A DNA stretch of 64,000 nucleotides, taken from positions 62,001 to 126,000 of the forward strand of contig JAHBVF010000012.1 of assembly GCA_019637685.1 (NCBI GenBank), written 5' to 3'. The notes beneath the pieces are model-generated. The model had not been told where the DNA came from and searched no databases. It saw only the letters and a program-made list of their open reading frames with translations. This DNA comes from Caldilineaceae bacterium (GTDB lineage: Bacteria; Chloroflexota; Anaerolineae; Caldilineales; Caldilineaceae). A program made the position numbers and the translations under genes. This document shows positions 28,637 through 36,380 of the stretch, one piece after another. Position 1 is the stretch's first letter. Every line of letters begins with the position of its first letter.

Positions 28637-29944
28637 CTACTCCACTTTCTCACCGGCCAGCCCTGCCAGCCACGCGCGCACCTGCTCTGCCCGGTGATGG
28701 CCGATGGCGTGGAAGAGGGCGAGGCTACGCTGTCCGGCTTCTTCGGCGGCGGCCTGATTGCCCTGGGCCTGGGCAATGCGGGCCAGCCCCCAGAAGGCAG
28801 ACGCGGCCTTTTCCCGGTCTCGGTCGTTGGCTGAATGTTGCAGTTCGGTGCATTCGACAAAGCAGGTCTCGGCCCGCGACCAATCTTCCTGGCCCAGAAA
28901 AAACTCGCCTTGGGTCAGCAGATTGCGGGTCAGCAACGGGCGGTGATCCAATTGCCGGGCCAGTTCCAGACTTTCGTGTAGTGCGGCCTCAGCCTGTGCC
29001 TGCTCGCCCTGCGCCGCGTGTACAATGCCCAGGTCCGTCAACAGATGGCTGATCTCCCGGCTCTGACCCAAGCGGCGGGCGATTTCCAGCCCTTCGGCCA
29101 GATAGCCCGCCGCGGCCTGCCAGTCGCCGGTCTGATTGGCGAGCATGCCCAGATTCACCAGCAGGTTGCTGATGCGGGCGAGAACGCCCACCTGCCGGGC
29201 CAGGATCAGCCCCTCCTCCCAGTGGCGGCGTGCCTCGGCCAGATTGCCCCGGGACTCTTCGATAATGCCCAAATAAGAAAGCAGCCCGGTGGTGCGGTGG
29301 GGCAGGTGGTGGGCGGTCGTAATCTCCAGTCCCTGGCGGGCATAGGCTTCGGCCTGCTCCAGGTGACGCTGAAAATAGGCAGTCCGGCAGAGTTCGCCCA
29401 GCAGCACTGCAATCTGCTCGTTCTGTTCCAAGCGCAGGGCGCGCTGCAAAGCCCGTTGCAGATGTTCTTCGGCCCGGCTATACTGACGGCGTTCGATAGC
29501 CATCACGCCGAATTCTGTCTCAAAAGCGCAGATCAGTTGGGGATCGCCCAGTGTCTCGGCCAGGGCCAGCCCCTTGGACCAATCCTGTTCCGCGTCGGAG
29601 AAGCGTTCCTGGCGCATGGCGACGCGACCGCTGAGGAGTGCGTTGCGGGCCAGGGCGGCTCGATCACCCAAGGCCGCGGCAGCCGGGCGCGCCCGATCCA
29701 GCTCGGCCTGGATGCGGTTGTACATCCCCCTGGCCTCGCAGTAGGCGTGGATTCCTTCCACGCCCTGCACCAGCACGTCGTGGAGGTCACAGGCCGCGGC
29801 CAGGGAAAAAGCGGAGAAGATATTGTCGATCTCCCCGTCCAGGTCCGCGTCGTCCTGCTCCTGTGTAATGTAATCCAGCCAGTAGCGGGCAAAGCTGGCT
29901 GCACTCTGCCGGTAAAAGGTCTGTACCTGGCCCACTTCATCCAT
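28637..29944 (-). CDS. TPR-repeat protein, probable separate sensor half of a STAND regulator
   Basis: 435 residues from the ATG at 29944 (GAGAAGAG just before). Earlier in-frame starts would run antisense through the divergent lipoprotein gene. The N-terminus, FYRQSAASFARYWLDYITQE, resembles the linker that follows the ATPase in NB-ARC/TPR proteins. The rest is about nine TPR units (for example LLSYLGIIEESRGNLAEARR, LLVNLGMLANQTGDWQAAAG). It has no DNA-binding or NTPase motif. The STAND ATPase at 30869-32203 on the same strand lacks TPRs, and 34113/32794 show the same split, so this is probably the partner. Only 27 bp separate it from the divergent 29972 start. Confidence 0.75.
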   Translation of the reverse strand: MDEVGQVQTFYRQSAASFARYWLDYITQEQDDADLDGEIDNIFSAFSLAAACDLHDVLVQGVEGIHAYCEARGMYNRIQAELDRARPAAAALGDRAALARNALLSGRVAMRQERFSDAEQDWSKGLALAETLGDPQLICAFETEFGVMAIERRQYSRAEEHLQRALQRALRLEQNEQIAVLLGELCRTAYFQRHLEQAEAYARQGLEITTAHHLPHRTTGLLSYLGIIEESRGNLAEARRHWEEGLILARQVGVLARISNLLVNLGMLANQTGDWQAAAGYLAEGLEIARRLGQSREISHLLTDLGIVHAAQGEQAQAEAALHESLELARQLDHRPLLTRNLLTQGEFFLGQEDWSRAETCFVECTELQHSANDRDREKAASAFWGLARIAQAQGNQAAAEEAGQRSLALFHAIGHHRAEQVRAWLAGLAGEKVE

Positions 29945-29971
29945 CTCTTCTCGTTCCAAAAGGTGACTCCT

Positions 29972-30577
29972 ATGCAACAGCCTCGAAAACCCACAATCTT
30001 TTTTCTGCCAGCCCGCTGGGCCTGGTTGCTGGTCGCATTTCTGCTCGTCTCTTGTGCCGCGCCAGCGCCGCCTCAGGTCACCAGCGTGGGGCAGGACGAA
30101 CAGCCTGCCCCTGTGATATTTATCGCTGACCCGGACGCGGCACATGAGGATCGAATAGATGCCCTGAGTCATTTCATGACTCCGCCCCTGGCTACCTTTG
30201 CGAAACAGGATGGCGCCTGGCAAATATACGTGCAGGACGAGCTTGTCAACAGCGAAGGCGGCGTGATACTTATCGGGGACGATTCAATACCCGAGGGATT
30301 TCTTACGGATATGCTCGATGTTTTGTCTGTGACCGAATCGGCCTTTGGCTGTACCCAAAGCGGCGATATGGCCTTTGGCGCTATTAAGCCGATGGCACTG
30401 GCAGACCTGTCAAATGACTCAGATGTTGGCCAAACCATCGCAGATTGTAGTAACGTGGCAGGCCCTTTGGCAGCAGATGGGCCATGTGATGACTGCGGCT
30501 GCATCGGCCCGATGGACGACGACCCCCCCCAATGTACGGCCAACGGTATGCAGATCTGGGACCCTGACTCTCAATAG
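29972..30577 (+). CDS. Lipoprotein with Cys-rich C-terminus
   Basis: 201 residues; AGGTGA precedes the ATG at 29972. The signal peptide ends in a lipobox, FLLVSCAAP. The middle (about 45-110) is mixed (VIFIADPDAAHEDRIDALSHF; AWQIYVQDELVNSEGGVIL). The end is rich in Cys and Asp (ADCSNVAGPLAADGPCDDCGC), suggesting metal or disulfide bonding. I do not recognise a family. It lies inside what would otherwise be a minus-strand ATPase-TPR operon and is divergent from the TPR gene, so it may be a regulated target or an inserted gene. Confidence 0.62.
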   Translation: MQQPRKPTIFFLPARWAWLLVAFLLVSCAAPAPPQVTSVGQDEQPAPVIFIADPDAAHEDRIDALSHFMTPPLATFAKQDGAWQIYVQDELVNSEGGVILIGDDSIPEGFLTDMLDVLSVTESAFGCTQSGDMAFGAIKPMALADLSNDSDVGQTIADCSNVAGPLAADGPCDDCGCIGPMDDDPPQCTANGMQIWDPDSQ

Positions 30578-30617
30578 GATACAGTCACATCGACGCCCTA
30601 GCCCTGTGATGAGGGTA

Positions 30618-30751
30618 AGTAACTGTCCGTAAACAATTCGGGTGATCTGATTCCGGGAATCGGCCAGAGATGAAGGGGCATTCGAGTGATTTTGTGGCCG
30701 ATTCCCGGAATCGTGGCGTCGAAACTGCTAACTTAAAAACGGACAGTTACT
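30618..30751. repeat. Nested inverted repeat with GATTCC(G/C)GGAATC palindromes
   Basis: Outer arms AGTAACTGTCCGT (30618-30630) and complement (30739-30751) enclose inner 18-bp perfect arms GATTCCGGGAATCGGCCA (30649-30666) and TGGCCGATTCCCGGAATC (30695-30712). Each inner arm contains its own 13-bp near-palindrome. A related element is at 32277-32339 on the other side of the STAND gene. Confidence 0.85.
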
Positions 30752-30760
30752 AACTGCTCA

Positions 30761-30822
30761 GGTGCGACGCCCTCGCCACACAATTTTCACCAGAAATTTT
30801 CTCCTGGCGAGGGCGTCGCACC
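30761..30822 (-). terminator. Inverted repeat downstream of the STAND ATPase gene
   Basis: Perfect 18-bp arms GGTGCGACGCCCTCGCCA (30761-30778) and complement (30805-30822), AT-rich loop. Its position 47 bp after the 30869 gene fits transcription termination. Confidence 0.7.
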
Positions 30823-30868
30823 CAAAGCCTGAATCGTTGCTGATGAGGATAGAGAACGCGGCCGCGGC

Positions 30869-32203
30869 TCAGCCCATCTGCACAATATCCGACAACACAA
30901 AGTGGCGGGTGAGGGTGTGGAGATAGTAGCGGATGCTGCTGACCGATGCTTCGCCGATCTCCAGAAAGGCCAGCCGCCACAGTTCGTCGATGCGTTCGGC
31001 CAGGGCGTCGATGGGCAGACCCGCGGCGGCTTTGAGCGCCGGGAACGTGCCCCCTACGCCCGGCGCAAAGTGGCTCATAGCCACCAGCAACTGCCTGCCC
31101 TCGCCAGAGAGAAGCTTCCAGGAGGGGAAAAAGATGGACCGGTAGAAGCGAGCGTATTCATCGGTCTCCTCTTGCAGCAGGCGCACGCTCTGGAAACGGG
31201 CGGCGACCACATCCGCGGGCTGGTAGGCAAGCTGGCCCACCGCCAGTTTCAGGGCCAGAGGCGAGCCGCCGGTCTGCCCAACGATCCGTGCCAACTCTTC
31301 CGGCCCAGCCTGGGCCACGTGGACAACACCTCTGGCTTGCGCTTCCTGACGCAGCAGTTCCCCCCCGTGGGCTGATGACAACCCGCCCAGATGGATGTGA
31401 TAGACGCCGTGGACAAAACGCTGGCGGCTGGTGAGCAGTGCCCGGCTGTGGGGGCCGAGCAGTTCCGCTACCTGCGCCGCGATCTGGGCCTGGGGTTCGG
31501 CCGCGGTCTCCAGATTGTCCAACACCAGCAGAATCCGCTGCGCTCGCAGCAGCCCCGCGATCCGTTCCTCTGCCGCGGCAATTCCCCGTCCGGTGGCATC
31601 CCGTAGCCCCAATCCCAGGCCGATGGCGTTGAGTGTGCCTGCGTAGGTCAGCCCCTCGCCCGGCCCCGCGGCGTCCTCCCGCACCCACACCGCGCTGTCG
31701 AACGCGCCCCCGTGCAAAGCCTGCTCCATCACCGCGTAGGCCAGGGCTGTCTTGCCGATGCCGCCCATCCCGTCGATGGCGACCAGCCCTTTGCGCGCCT
31801 CGTCAATCAGGCAGCCCAGAATCTCCCCGGTCAACTCCTCTCGGCCCACCAGCCGTTCATAGGGGCGCTGGGGTAAGGATTGCCGGGCCGTCTCCTGTGC
31901 GGGGAAGAGTTCCCGCTCCACTTCGACCAGCCCCACAAAATCTGTACAGCCCCAGAAACGGTGCAGCCATTCCCGGCTCAAATTGCCGCGAACGACCAGT
32001 TCCCGGCTCAGTTGCACAAATTCAGCCTGACTGGCCGGGATATGCCCTTTGCGCCAATACTCCACTGGATTGCCGGTTTCCCGTCCCAGGGCGTACATCA
32101 GTTCGTCCTGAACCGCGGCAATCGGTTTGGATGTATGGCGTTTGATGGTGTGAACGGCTTCGGTCAATAACCCCGCAAAGCGTTCTTCATTCCGGGTGCT
32201 CAT
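30869..32203 (-). CDS. STAND/NB-ARC ATPase without TPR domain
   Basis: 444 residues from the ATG at 32203; an upstream TTG is less likely. The N-terminal 110 residues are helical (FAGLLTEAVHTIKRHTSKPI; VEYWRKGHIPASQAEFVQLS) and may be a helix-turn-helix. NB-ARC features: Walker A IDGMGGIGKTALA near 145, Walker B RILLVLDNLETA, ALLTSRQR sensor, GGSPLALKLAVGQL (GLPL-type). The C-terminal winged-helix-like part ends YYLHTLTRHFVLSDI, where related proteins continue into TPRs. The TPR partner is probably 28637-29944. Inverted repeats flank the gene on both sides. Confidence 0.82.
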   Translation of the reverse strand: MSTRNEERFAGLLTEAVHTIKRHTSKPIAAVQDELMYALGRETGNPVEYWRKGHIPASQAEFVQLSRELVVRGNLSREWLHRFWGCTDFVGLVEVERELFPAQETARQSLPQRPYERLVGREELTGEILGCLIDEARKGLVAIDGMGGIGKTALAYAVMEQALHGGAFDSAVWVREDAAGPGEGLTYAGTLNAIGLGLGLRDATGRGIAAAEERIAGLLRAQRILLVLDNLETAAEPQAQIAAQVAELLGPHSRALLTSRQRFVHGVYHIHLGGLSSAHGGELLRQEAQARGVVHVAQAGPEELARIVGQTGGSPLALKLAVGQLAYQPADVVAARFQSVRLLQEETDEYARFYRSIFFPSWKLLSGEGRQLLVAMSHFAPGVGGTFPALKAAAGLPIDALAERIDELWRLAFLEIGEASVSSIRYYLHTLTRHFVLSDIVQMG

Positions 32204-32276
32204 CGGCAATTCGGATTCCTGGGAAAAACTCGATAACTATTCAGGCATTGGGTGCATATCAGAAATGGGTGTAACC

Positions 32277-32339
32277 GATTCCGGGAATCGACCAGGCGAT
32301 CTTCGGCATAAACGATTGGTTTGGTCGATTCCCGGAATC
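32277..32339. repeat. Second GATTCC(G/C)GGAATC inverted repeat
   Basis: 18-bp perfect arms GATTCCGGGAATCGACCA (32277-32294) and TGGTCGATTCCCGGAATC (32322-32339). Against the 30649 copy the change G to A in one arm is matched by C to T in the other, so pairing is conserved. Outer GGGTGCAT/ATGCACCC arms are also present. It lies 74 bp upstream of the STAND gene start. The rest of 32204-32623 shows no gene. Confidence 0.8.
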
Positions 32340-32623
32340 AGCCACCGCATCCCAATCGGGGATGCACCCGCCACACCTGTGCAGTTACAAAACTCGGAGT
32401 GAATTCGGCGCGCATTTGGCGTGGATTCGGCGCTGGACTACGCCTGGCGACGCTCAAAGCGGGCTAGAGTGGACACAGATCGGAGGCAGGAAGGATGACG
32501 ATCCTCCAGGCTTCCGGTCGGTCAAGCCCAACGGGGGCAACACGCGTGGCCGCAGTTTCTGCGGCGGGATCCCCCAACCCGACGGGCCTTCCTTGTCTAT
32601 GTACTGTCAGGAGGAACGTCGCA

Positions 32624-32797
32624 ATGAATACCCCAGTAGAAAGATCTGTCCAGCGCCGTCTGTTGATTCTGTTGACCGCTTTGGTAATTCCTCTGGCGGG
32701 GCTGTTTGCAGTGGCCCCGCTGGAAAAGATGACCGGCGCGGGGCTGGCCCCGGTGGCGGCGGCCTGTGCCAACGGCAACACAGGCGGTGACTGTTAG
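32624..32797 (+). CDS. Small exported peptide with terminal Cys pair
   Basis: 57 residues; strong GGAGG 8-10 bases before the ATG at 32624. A basic start (MNTPVERSVQRR) and a hydrophobic core (LLILLTALVIPLAGLFAVAP) look like a signal peptide, leaving a short mature tail ending AACANGNTGGDC with two Cys. An in-frame ATG at 32495 would give a longer product without a proper signal. It lies between two STAND/TPR pairs and its stop overlaps the stop of the opposite-strand TPR gene. No family recognised; a signalling or bacteriocin-like peptide is possible but unproven. Confidence 0.55.
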   Translation: MNTPVERSVQRRLLILLTALVIPLAGLFAVAPLEKMTGAGLAPVAAACANGNTGGDC

Positions 32798-34080
32798 AAA
32801 GTGCTGGCTGCTCCGTCTCCATTCAGGGCCGTTTGGGTGGAGACGGAGGCCATCTTTTCCTCGGCCTGGGCCAGAAATGAACGCAACTCAGCGGCCAGAT
32901 GGGTGCAGGCGTCGTCGTCGCCAGGATTCTGCTCCATCAGCGCGGTCAGGCGATCCAGAGTACGGTTCAGGGCTTCTATTGCCTGTGGATATTCCCCCTG
33001 GGCCAAATAGACTTCGCACCAGCCTTCCCGGGAGACCAGTGCCTCCAATTCGTGGCCGGTCTGTTCAAAGCCGGCAATGCTTTCCTCAAAGGCCAACTGG
33101 GCCTCCGTATAGCGGCCCAGCTTCAGATATTCCACGCCCAGATTGCGGTCCACAAAGGCCAGCTCGAGCCGGTCGTGGGTCTGATGACAGATGGATTGCG
33201 CCTGGGTATACATCGTCAGCGCGGCCTGAGAATCGCCCTGCCAGGCGTGAAGATAGCCCAGTTGGCTGTAGCAACTCGCCTGATGCTGGTAGTCGTTGAC
33301 CGCCCGGAAGAGGTCCAGGGCATTGCGGGTATGGGCCAAGGCTTCGGCCAGCAGGGGAGCCGGGGCCGGGTCTGGTCCCGGGTGATACTGATAGGCATAG
33401 GCACGGGCGCGCCCCAGATTGAGAAAGCTGAGTGCCATTTGGCGTCTGTCGCCCGCGGCCTGCCACCTGTCCAGGCTCTGTTGAAAATGGGCGACGGCCT
33501 CTTCCCAGGCGTGGGCATCGGTAGCCAGCAGCCCGCGCACAAAATGACAGTAGCCGGTCTCCCGCACATCTGGGGGGATACGTGCCTCGGCGTCGTCCAG
33601 CAACGCCAGGGCCGCATTTCTGGCGTTTTGATAGCGAGCCACCTGGGCCAGGCGTACCAGGCACAGGCTCTGGCGTGGCCGATTGTCCAACAGCACGAAT
33701 TCGCTCTGTGCCGCGAGCAGGGCTGTTTCTGCGCTCTCGAAATCGCGCAGACGCAGTTGCAGATAGCCCAATTGCAAACTCAATTCGGCTGTGATCGGCT
33801 TGTCGTCGCGCAGGCGGCTATATTTGATGCCCGTCTGCAAAAAGGGCAGCCACTCGTGACGATAACCGGCCATTTCCATGCGGGGAGCCAGGTCCAGGAG
33901 CAGCTCGCGCACCGACGGCCAGGCTTCCTCCACAGTCAGGGCATAGGTGAGCAGATGCCAGGCCTGTAAACGCACTTCGTCTGGCACACGGCCCATGCCC
34001 TGCTGCACCTGTTCCAGTGCCCGGCGCGCGCCGTTGAGAATATAGGCGGTGAAAATTTCCGTGTAAGTGGCCATAAGCAT
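32794..34080 (-). CDS. TPR-repeat protein, probable partner of the 34113 ATPase
   Basis: 428 residues, start ATG at 34080 (ATG at 34074 also possible). The N-terminus TEIFTAYILNGARRALEQVQ is followed by repeated TPR-like units (LGYLQLRLRDFESAETALLA; SQLGYLHAWQGDSQAALTMY; LGVEYLKLGRYTEAQLAFEE). No NTPase or DNA-binding motif. It begins 32 bp after the ATPase stop on the same strand, so they are an operon and together equal one full STAND-TPR regulator. Confidence 0.78.
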   Translation of the reverse strand: MLMATYTEIFTAYILNGARRALEQVQQGMGRVPDEVRLQAWHLLTYALTVEEAWPSVRELLLDLAPRMEMAGYRHEWLPFLQTGIKYSRLRDDKPITAELSLQLGYLQLRLRDFESAETALLAAQSEFVLLDNRPRQSLCLVRLAQVARYQNARNAALALLDDAEARIPPDVRETGYCHFVRGLLATDAHAWEEAVAHFQQSLDRWQAAGDRRQMALSFLNLGRARAYAYQYHPGPDPAPAPLLAEALAHTRNALDLFRAVNDYQHQASCYSQLGYLHAWQGDSQAALTMYTQAQSICHQTHDRLELAFVDRNLGVEYLKLGRYTEAQLAFEESIAGFEQTGHELEALVSREGWCEVYLAQGEYPQAIEALNRTLDRLTALMEQNPGDDDACTHLAAELRSFLAQAEEKMASVSTQTALNGDGAASTF

Positions 34081-34112
34081 GCTGACTGGCTGATCGCTGG
34101 GCTGTCAGCTCT

Positions 34113-35522
34113 TTATCCCTTCCACTGCAATACCTGCTCGTGCAGGAACGTGCGGGTGAGGCTGTGGATGCTGTAGCGGCGTTGGGAGATATCTCCCCGG
34201 GCGTCCACCAGATTGCGGCGCACAAGCTGTTCCAGACCGTTGCGCAGGGGGTCGGGCGGCAGTTCGGTGATGGCCGCCAGCAGGTCCAGATCGCCCCCTT
34301 CCGGGTTGACCAGAGGCATGGCCAGCAAGACCCGTCGGGCGTTTTCGTCCAATGACTGCCAGGCCTGTCCATAAATGTAGCTGTAGAGACCTCCGGCCGC
34401 GCGGCCCTGTGCCCGGCGCAGATCGGCCAGCACTGTGGACAGGGGATAGACGTGCAACTGACCCACCACCAGGCGCAGGGCCAGGGGGTTGCCGCCCACG
34501 CAGTCATAGATGGGCGCGAGCAGAGACGCCTGGGCTGCGGCCACATCGGGCAGATTGCGTTGTTGGGCTTCGTGGCGGACAAGGGCCAGGCTGTCCTGCT
34601 GGCCCAGTTCGGGCAGGGCAAAGTGAAAAATATCGGCTTCGGCCAGCAGATTGTGGCGGGTGGTGAGCAGACATTTGGTGGGGTTGGCCCAGCCGCGCAA
34701 ATAGTCGAGCAGGGCGTGTACGTCTGCCAGGGTCTCCAGGTTGTCCACAATCAACAGATGGGGCTTTGTCCGGAAAAGCTGGGCCAATCGTTCTTCCCTG
34801 CGGGAGAGAGCAAGGGTGGCAAAGTCCGGCTCGGCGGACAGCAACTGTTGGGCCAGGGACTGCACCAGTTCCGTGCTGGTCAGGGCCGGTTGTTCGACTG
34901 GCTGGATAACGCCGCCCAGGCCCAACTGCTGCTGCTTGGCCGTGACCCAGGCCAGGTCCCGCACCTCTCCGTCAGCGATGAGCGAGCGACAGAGGGCATC
35001 GACCAGCGCGGTCTTGCCCGTCCCGCCCAAAGATTCCACCGCGATAAGCCAGGGCGGGCCAGGCGCGGTCAGCAGCGAGCGCAGGGAGGCAAGATGATCG
35101 TTGATCCCAAAAAGGCGGGTGTAGGTGGCTGCGGGCAGGCGGCTGGTCAATGTTTGCTGCTGGCCTGTGTGTGCGTCGCTCTCCAGCCGCCACAGCGTTT
35201 CAGCCAATTTCTCCACTGCCTCCCGCTGCCATTTGTAGATGGTTCCTTCCACCACACTCAGCCGGTTGGCGGTCTGATAGGCGGTCATCTCGTCGATGAA
35301 GCGCAGGCGCAACACCTGGGCCGCCTGGGTATCCTCCTGGGCCAGCGCGTCCAGCCCGGCCAGAAGAACGCGGTTGAGAGAGGTGCGCAGAGATGAGCCG
35401 GGTGCGAAAAGTGCCAGCCTCTGCCACGGGTGATTCTCTGGACTGGGCGCGTACCATTCACGCAGGGCATCCCGGAGTTCATCGTTGAAGCCGGGGGGAT
35501 AGGAAGCAGTCGGGGTTGGCAT
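34113..35522 (-). CDS. STAND/NB-ARC ATPase with sigma-4-like N-terminal helix-turn-helix
   Basis: 469 residues. Residues about 60-115 resemble a sigma region 4 or LuxR-like HTH (LRLRFIDEMTAYQTANRLSV then EGTIYKWQREAVEKLAETL). Walker A VESLGGTGKTALV near 164, Walker B HLLIVDNLETL, sensor CLLTTRHN, GLPL-type GGNPLALRLVVGQLHVY. It ends in a winged-helix region (YSIHSLTRTFLHEQVLQW) with no TPR. The TPR half is the next gene (32794-34080). Probably a signal-responsive transcription factor split into two chains. Start ATG at 35522. Confidence 0.83.
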   Translation of the reverse strand: MPTPTASYPPGFNDELRDALREWYAPSPENHPWQRLALFAPGSSLRTSLNRVLLAGLDALAQEDTQAAQVLRLRFIDEMTAYQTANRLSVVEGTIYKWQREAVEKLAETLWRLESDAHTGQQQTLTSRLPAATYTRLFGINDHLASLRSLLTAPGPPWLIAVESLGGTGKTALVDALCRSLIADGEVRDLAWVTAKQQQLGLGGVIQPVEQPALTSTELVQSLAQQLLSAEPDFATLALSRREERLAQLFRTKPHLLIVDNLETLADVHALLDYLRGWANPTKCLLTTRHNLLAEADIFHFALPELGQQDSLALVRHEAQQRNLPDVAAAQASLLAPIYDCVGGNPLALRLVVGQLHVYPLSTVLADLRRAQGRAAGGLYSYIYGQAWQSLDENARRVLLAMPLVNPEGGDLDLLAAITELPPDPLRNGLEQLVRRNLVDARGDISQRRYSIHSLTRTFLHEQVLQWKG

Positions 35523-35763
35523 TGATCACTTTTTTCAGATGAAGGGGAAGGTGTAGCCACAAGCAAACTTACTTTTATTATAGCAGCAGGAGGGGAGGAA
35601 TTCAATCGCGCTGAATCCGGGGGGGCATCTCAGAAATGGGTGCAACCCGCGGGATCAGACCTGGGACAGATACAGATCAGTATCTGGTGCGCCCATAAAC
35701 AGAGTAGTGGCGATAACGTACCTTTAATTTCTATTTCTTCAGAAGCGAAGGGCGTTGCCACCC

Positions 35764-36153
35764 ATGACCGGACAGGAAACCGCATTGGTTCTGTGGGGCC
35801 AAGGCTGTGACGAGGTACTGGCGGTGACGTGGGTAAGCCATCTGCGGGCGCAAGGCAGGCGGGTCTATCTGGTGGGGGTGAGCGGGCGGCGGATGCGAGG
35901 GAAGTTCGGCGTCGGGCTGATGTGTGACACGGGGCTGGACCAGGCCCTGGCCCTGGCCGCGCAGGCAGCATTGATCGTTTTGCCCTGCGAAGAGAACGCG
36001 TTGCACCGCTTCTGCCGGGACCCCCGCTTTGAAGAGTTGCTGTTGCTGGCAGGGGAGAGGGGAGCGCGCTTTCTGGCCCATCCCTTGGCTGTGGAATTTT
36101 TGGAGGCGCTGTTGCCGGCCGCGGTGATCGATGTAATGGCAAAGGAGGAGTAG
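35764..36153 (+). CDS. Small DJ-1/PfpI-like protein lacking the usual nucleophile
   Basis: 129 residues from the ATG at 35764; a TTG at 35755 is closer to the purine-rich AAGGG and is an alternative. The order of elements fits the DJ-1/PfpI fold: ALVLWGQGCDEVLAVTWVSH, RVYLVGVSGRRMRG, LDQALALAAQAALIVLPCEE, DPRFEELLLLAGERGARFLA. The nucleophile elbow Cys expected after the last segment is replaced by HPLAVEF, and the protein is shorter than usual enzymes, so catalysis is unlikely in the standard way. A binding or regulatory role is possible. It ends 19 bp before the heptamer array. Confidence 0.62.
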   Translation: MTGQETALVLWGQGCDEVLAVTWVSHLRAQGRRVYLVGVSGRRMRGKFGVGLMCDTGLDQALALAAQAALIVLPCEENALHRFCRDPRFEELLLLAGERGARFLAHPLAVEFLEALLPAAVIDVMAKEE

Positions 36154-36171
36154 CCGGGGCTGTTGGCGAGA

Positions 36172-36200
36172 GAAACGCATTTGAAACGCTTGCGAAACGG
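36172..36200 (+). promoter_or_regulatory. Three heptamers at exact 11-bp spacing, candidate BTAD/SARP site
   Basis: GAAACGC at 36172, GAAACGC at 36183 and GAAACGG at 36194. The CTGTTGTCAT string follows at 36206, as at 20318. It lies 85 bp before the leader ORF at 36285. A weak -10 candidate TATGAC is at 36221-36226. Confidence 0.62.
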
Positions 36201-36284
36201 TGGTTCTGTTGTCATCCACGTATGACCTCTGCCTACGACCAAAAACTTGGACACGAAATTTTACGATTCAGGAGGACCCTTTCT

Positions 36285-36380
36285 ATGCGAGAAGTAGACA
36301 TACGCTCCCCGCCACCCCTGGGCAACACCAACTACCCATCTGTTGTTTCTACATCTACCTTTCATAGGAGGAGAGGATGA
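36285..36380 (+). CDS. 31-residue leader peptide coupled to the 36377 gene
   Basis: CAGGAGG sits at ideal distance before the ATG at 36285. The frame reads [20 protein letters not shown] and ends FHRRRG; its stop TGA overlaps the ATG of the next gene (ATGA at 36377-36380), and its last codons contain the next gene's own AGGAGGAGAGG ribosome site. Such overlap implies translational coupling or leader control. The peptide itself has no signal or known motif. Confidence 0.55.
   Translation: MREVDIRSPPPLGNTNYPSVVSTSTFHRRRG

Noticed and set aside
32495..32797. Longer version of the small exported peptide starting at 32495
   Set aside because: The extra N-terminal part is poorly protein-like and would hide the signal sequence; the ATG at 32624 has a much better ribosome site.
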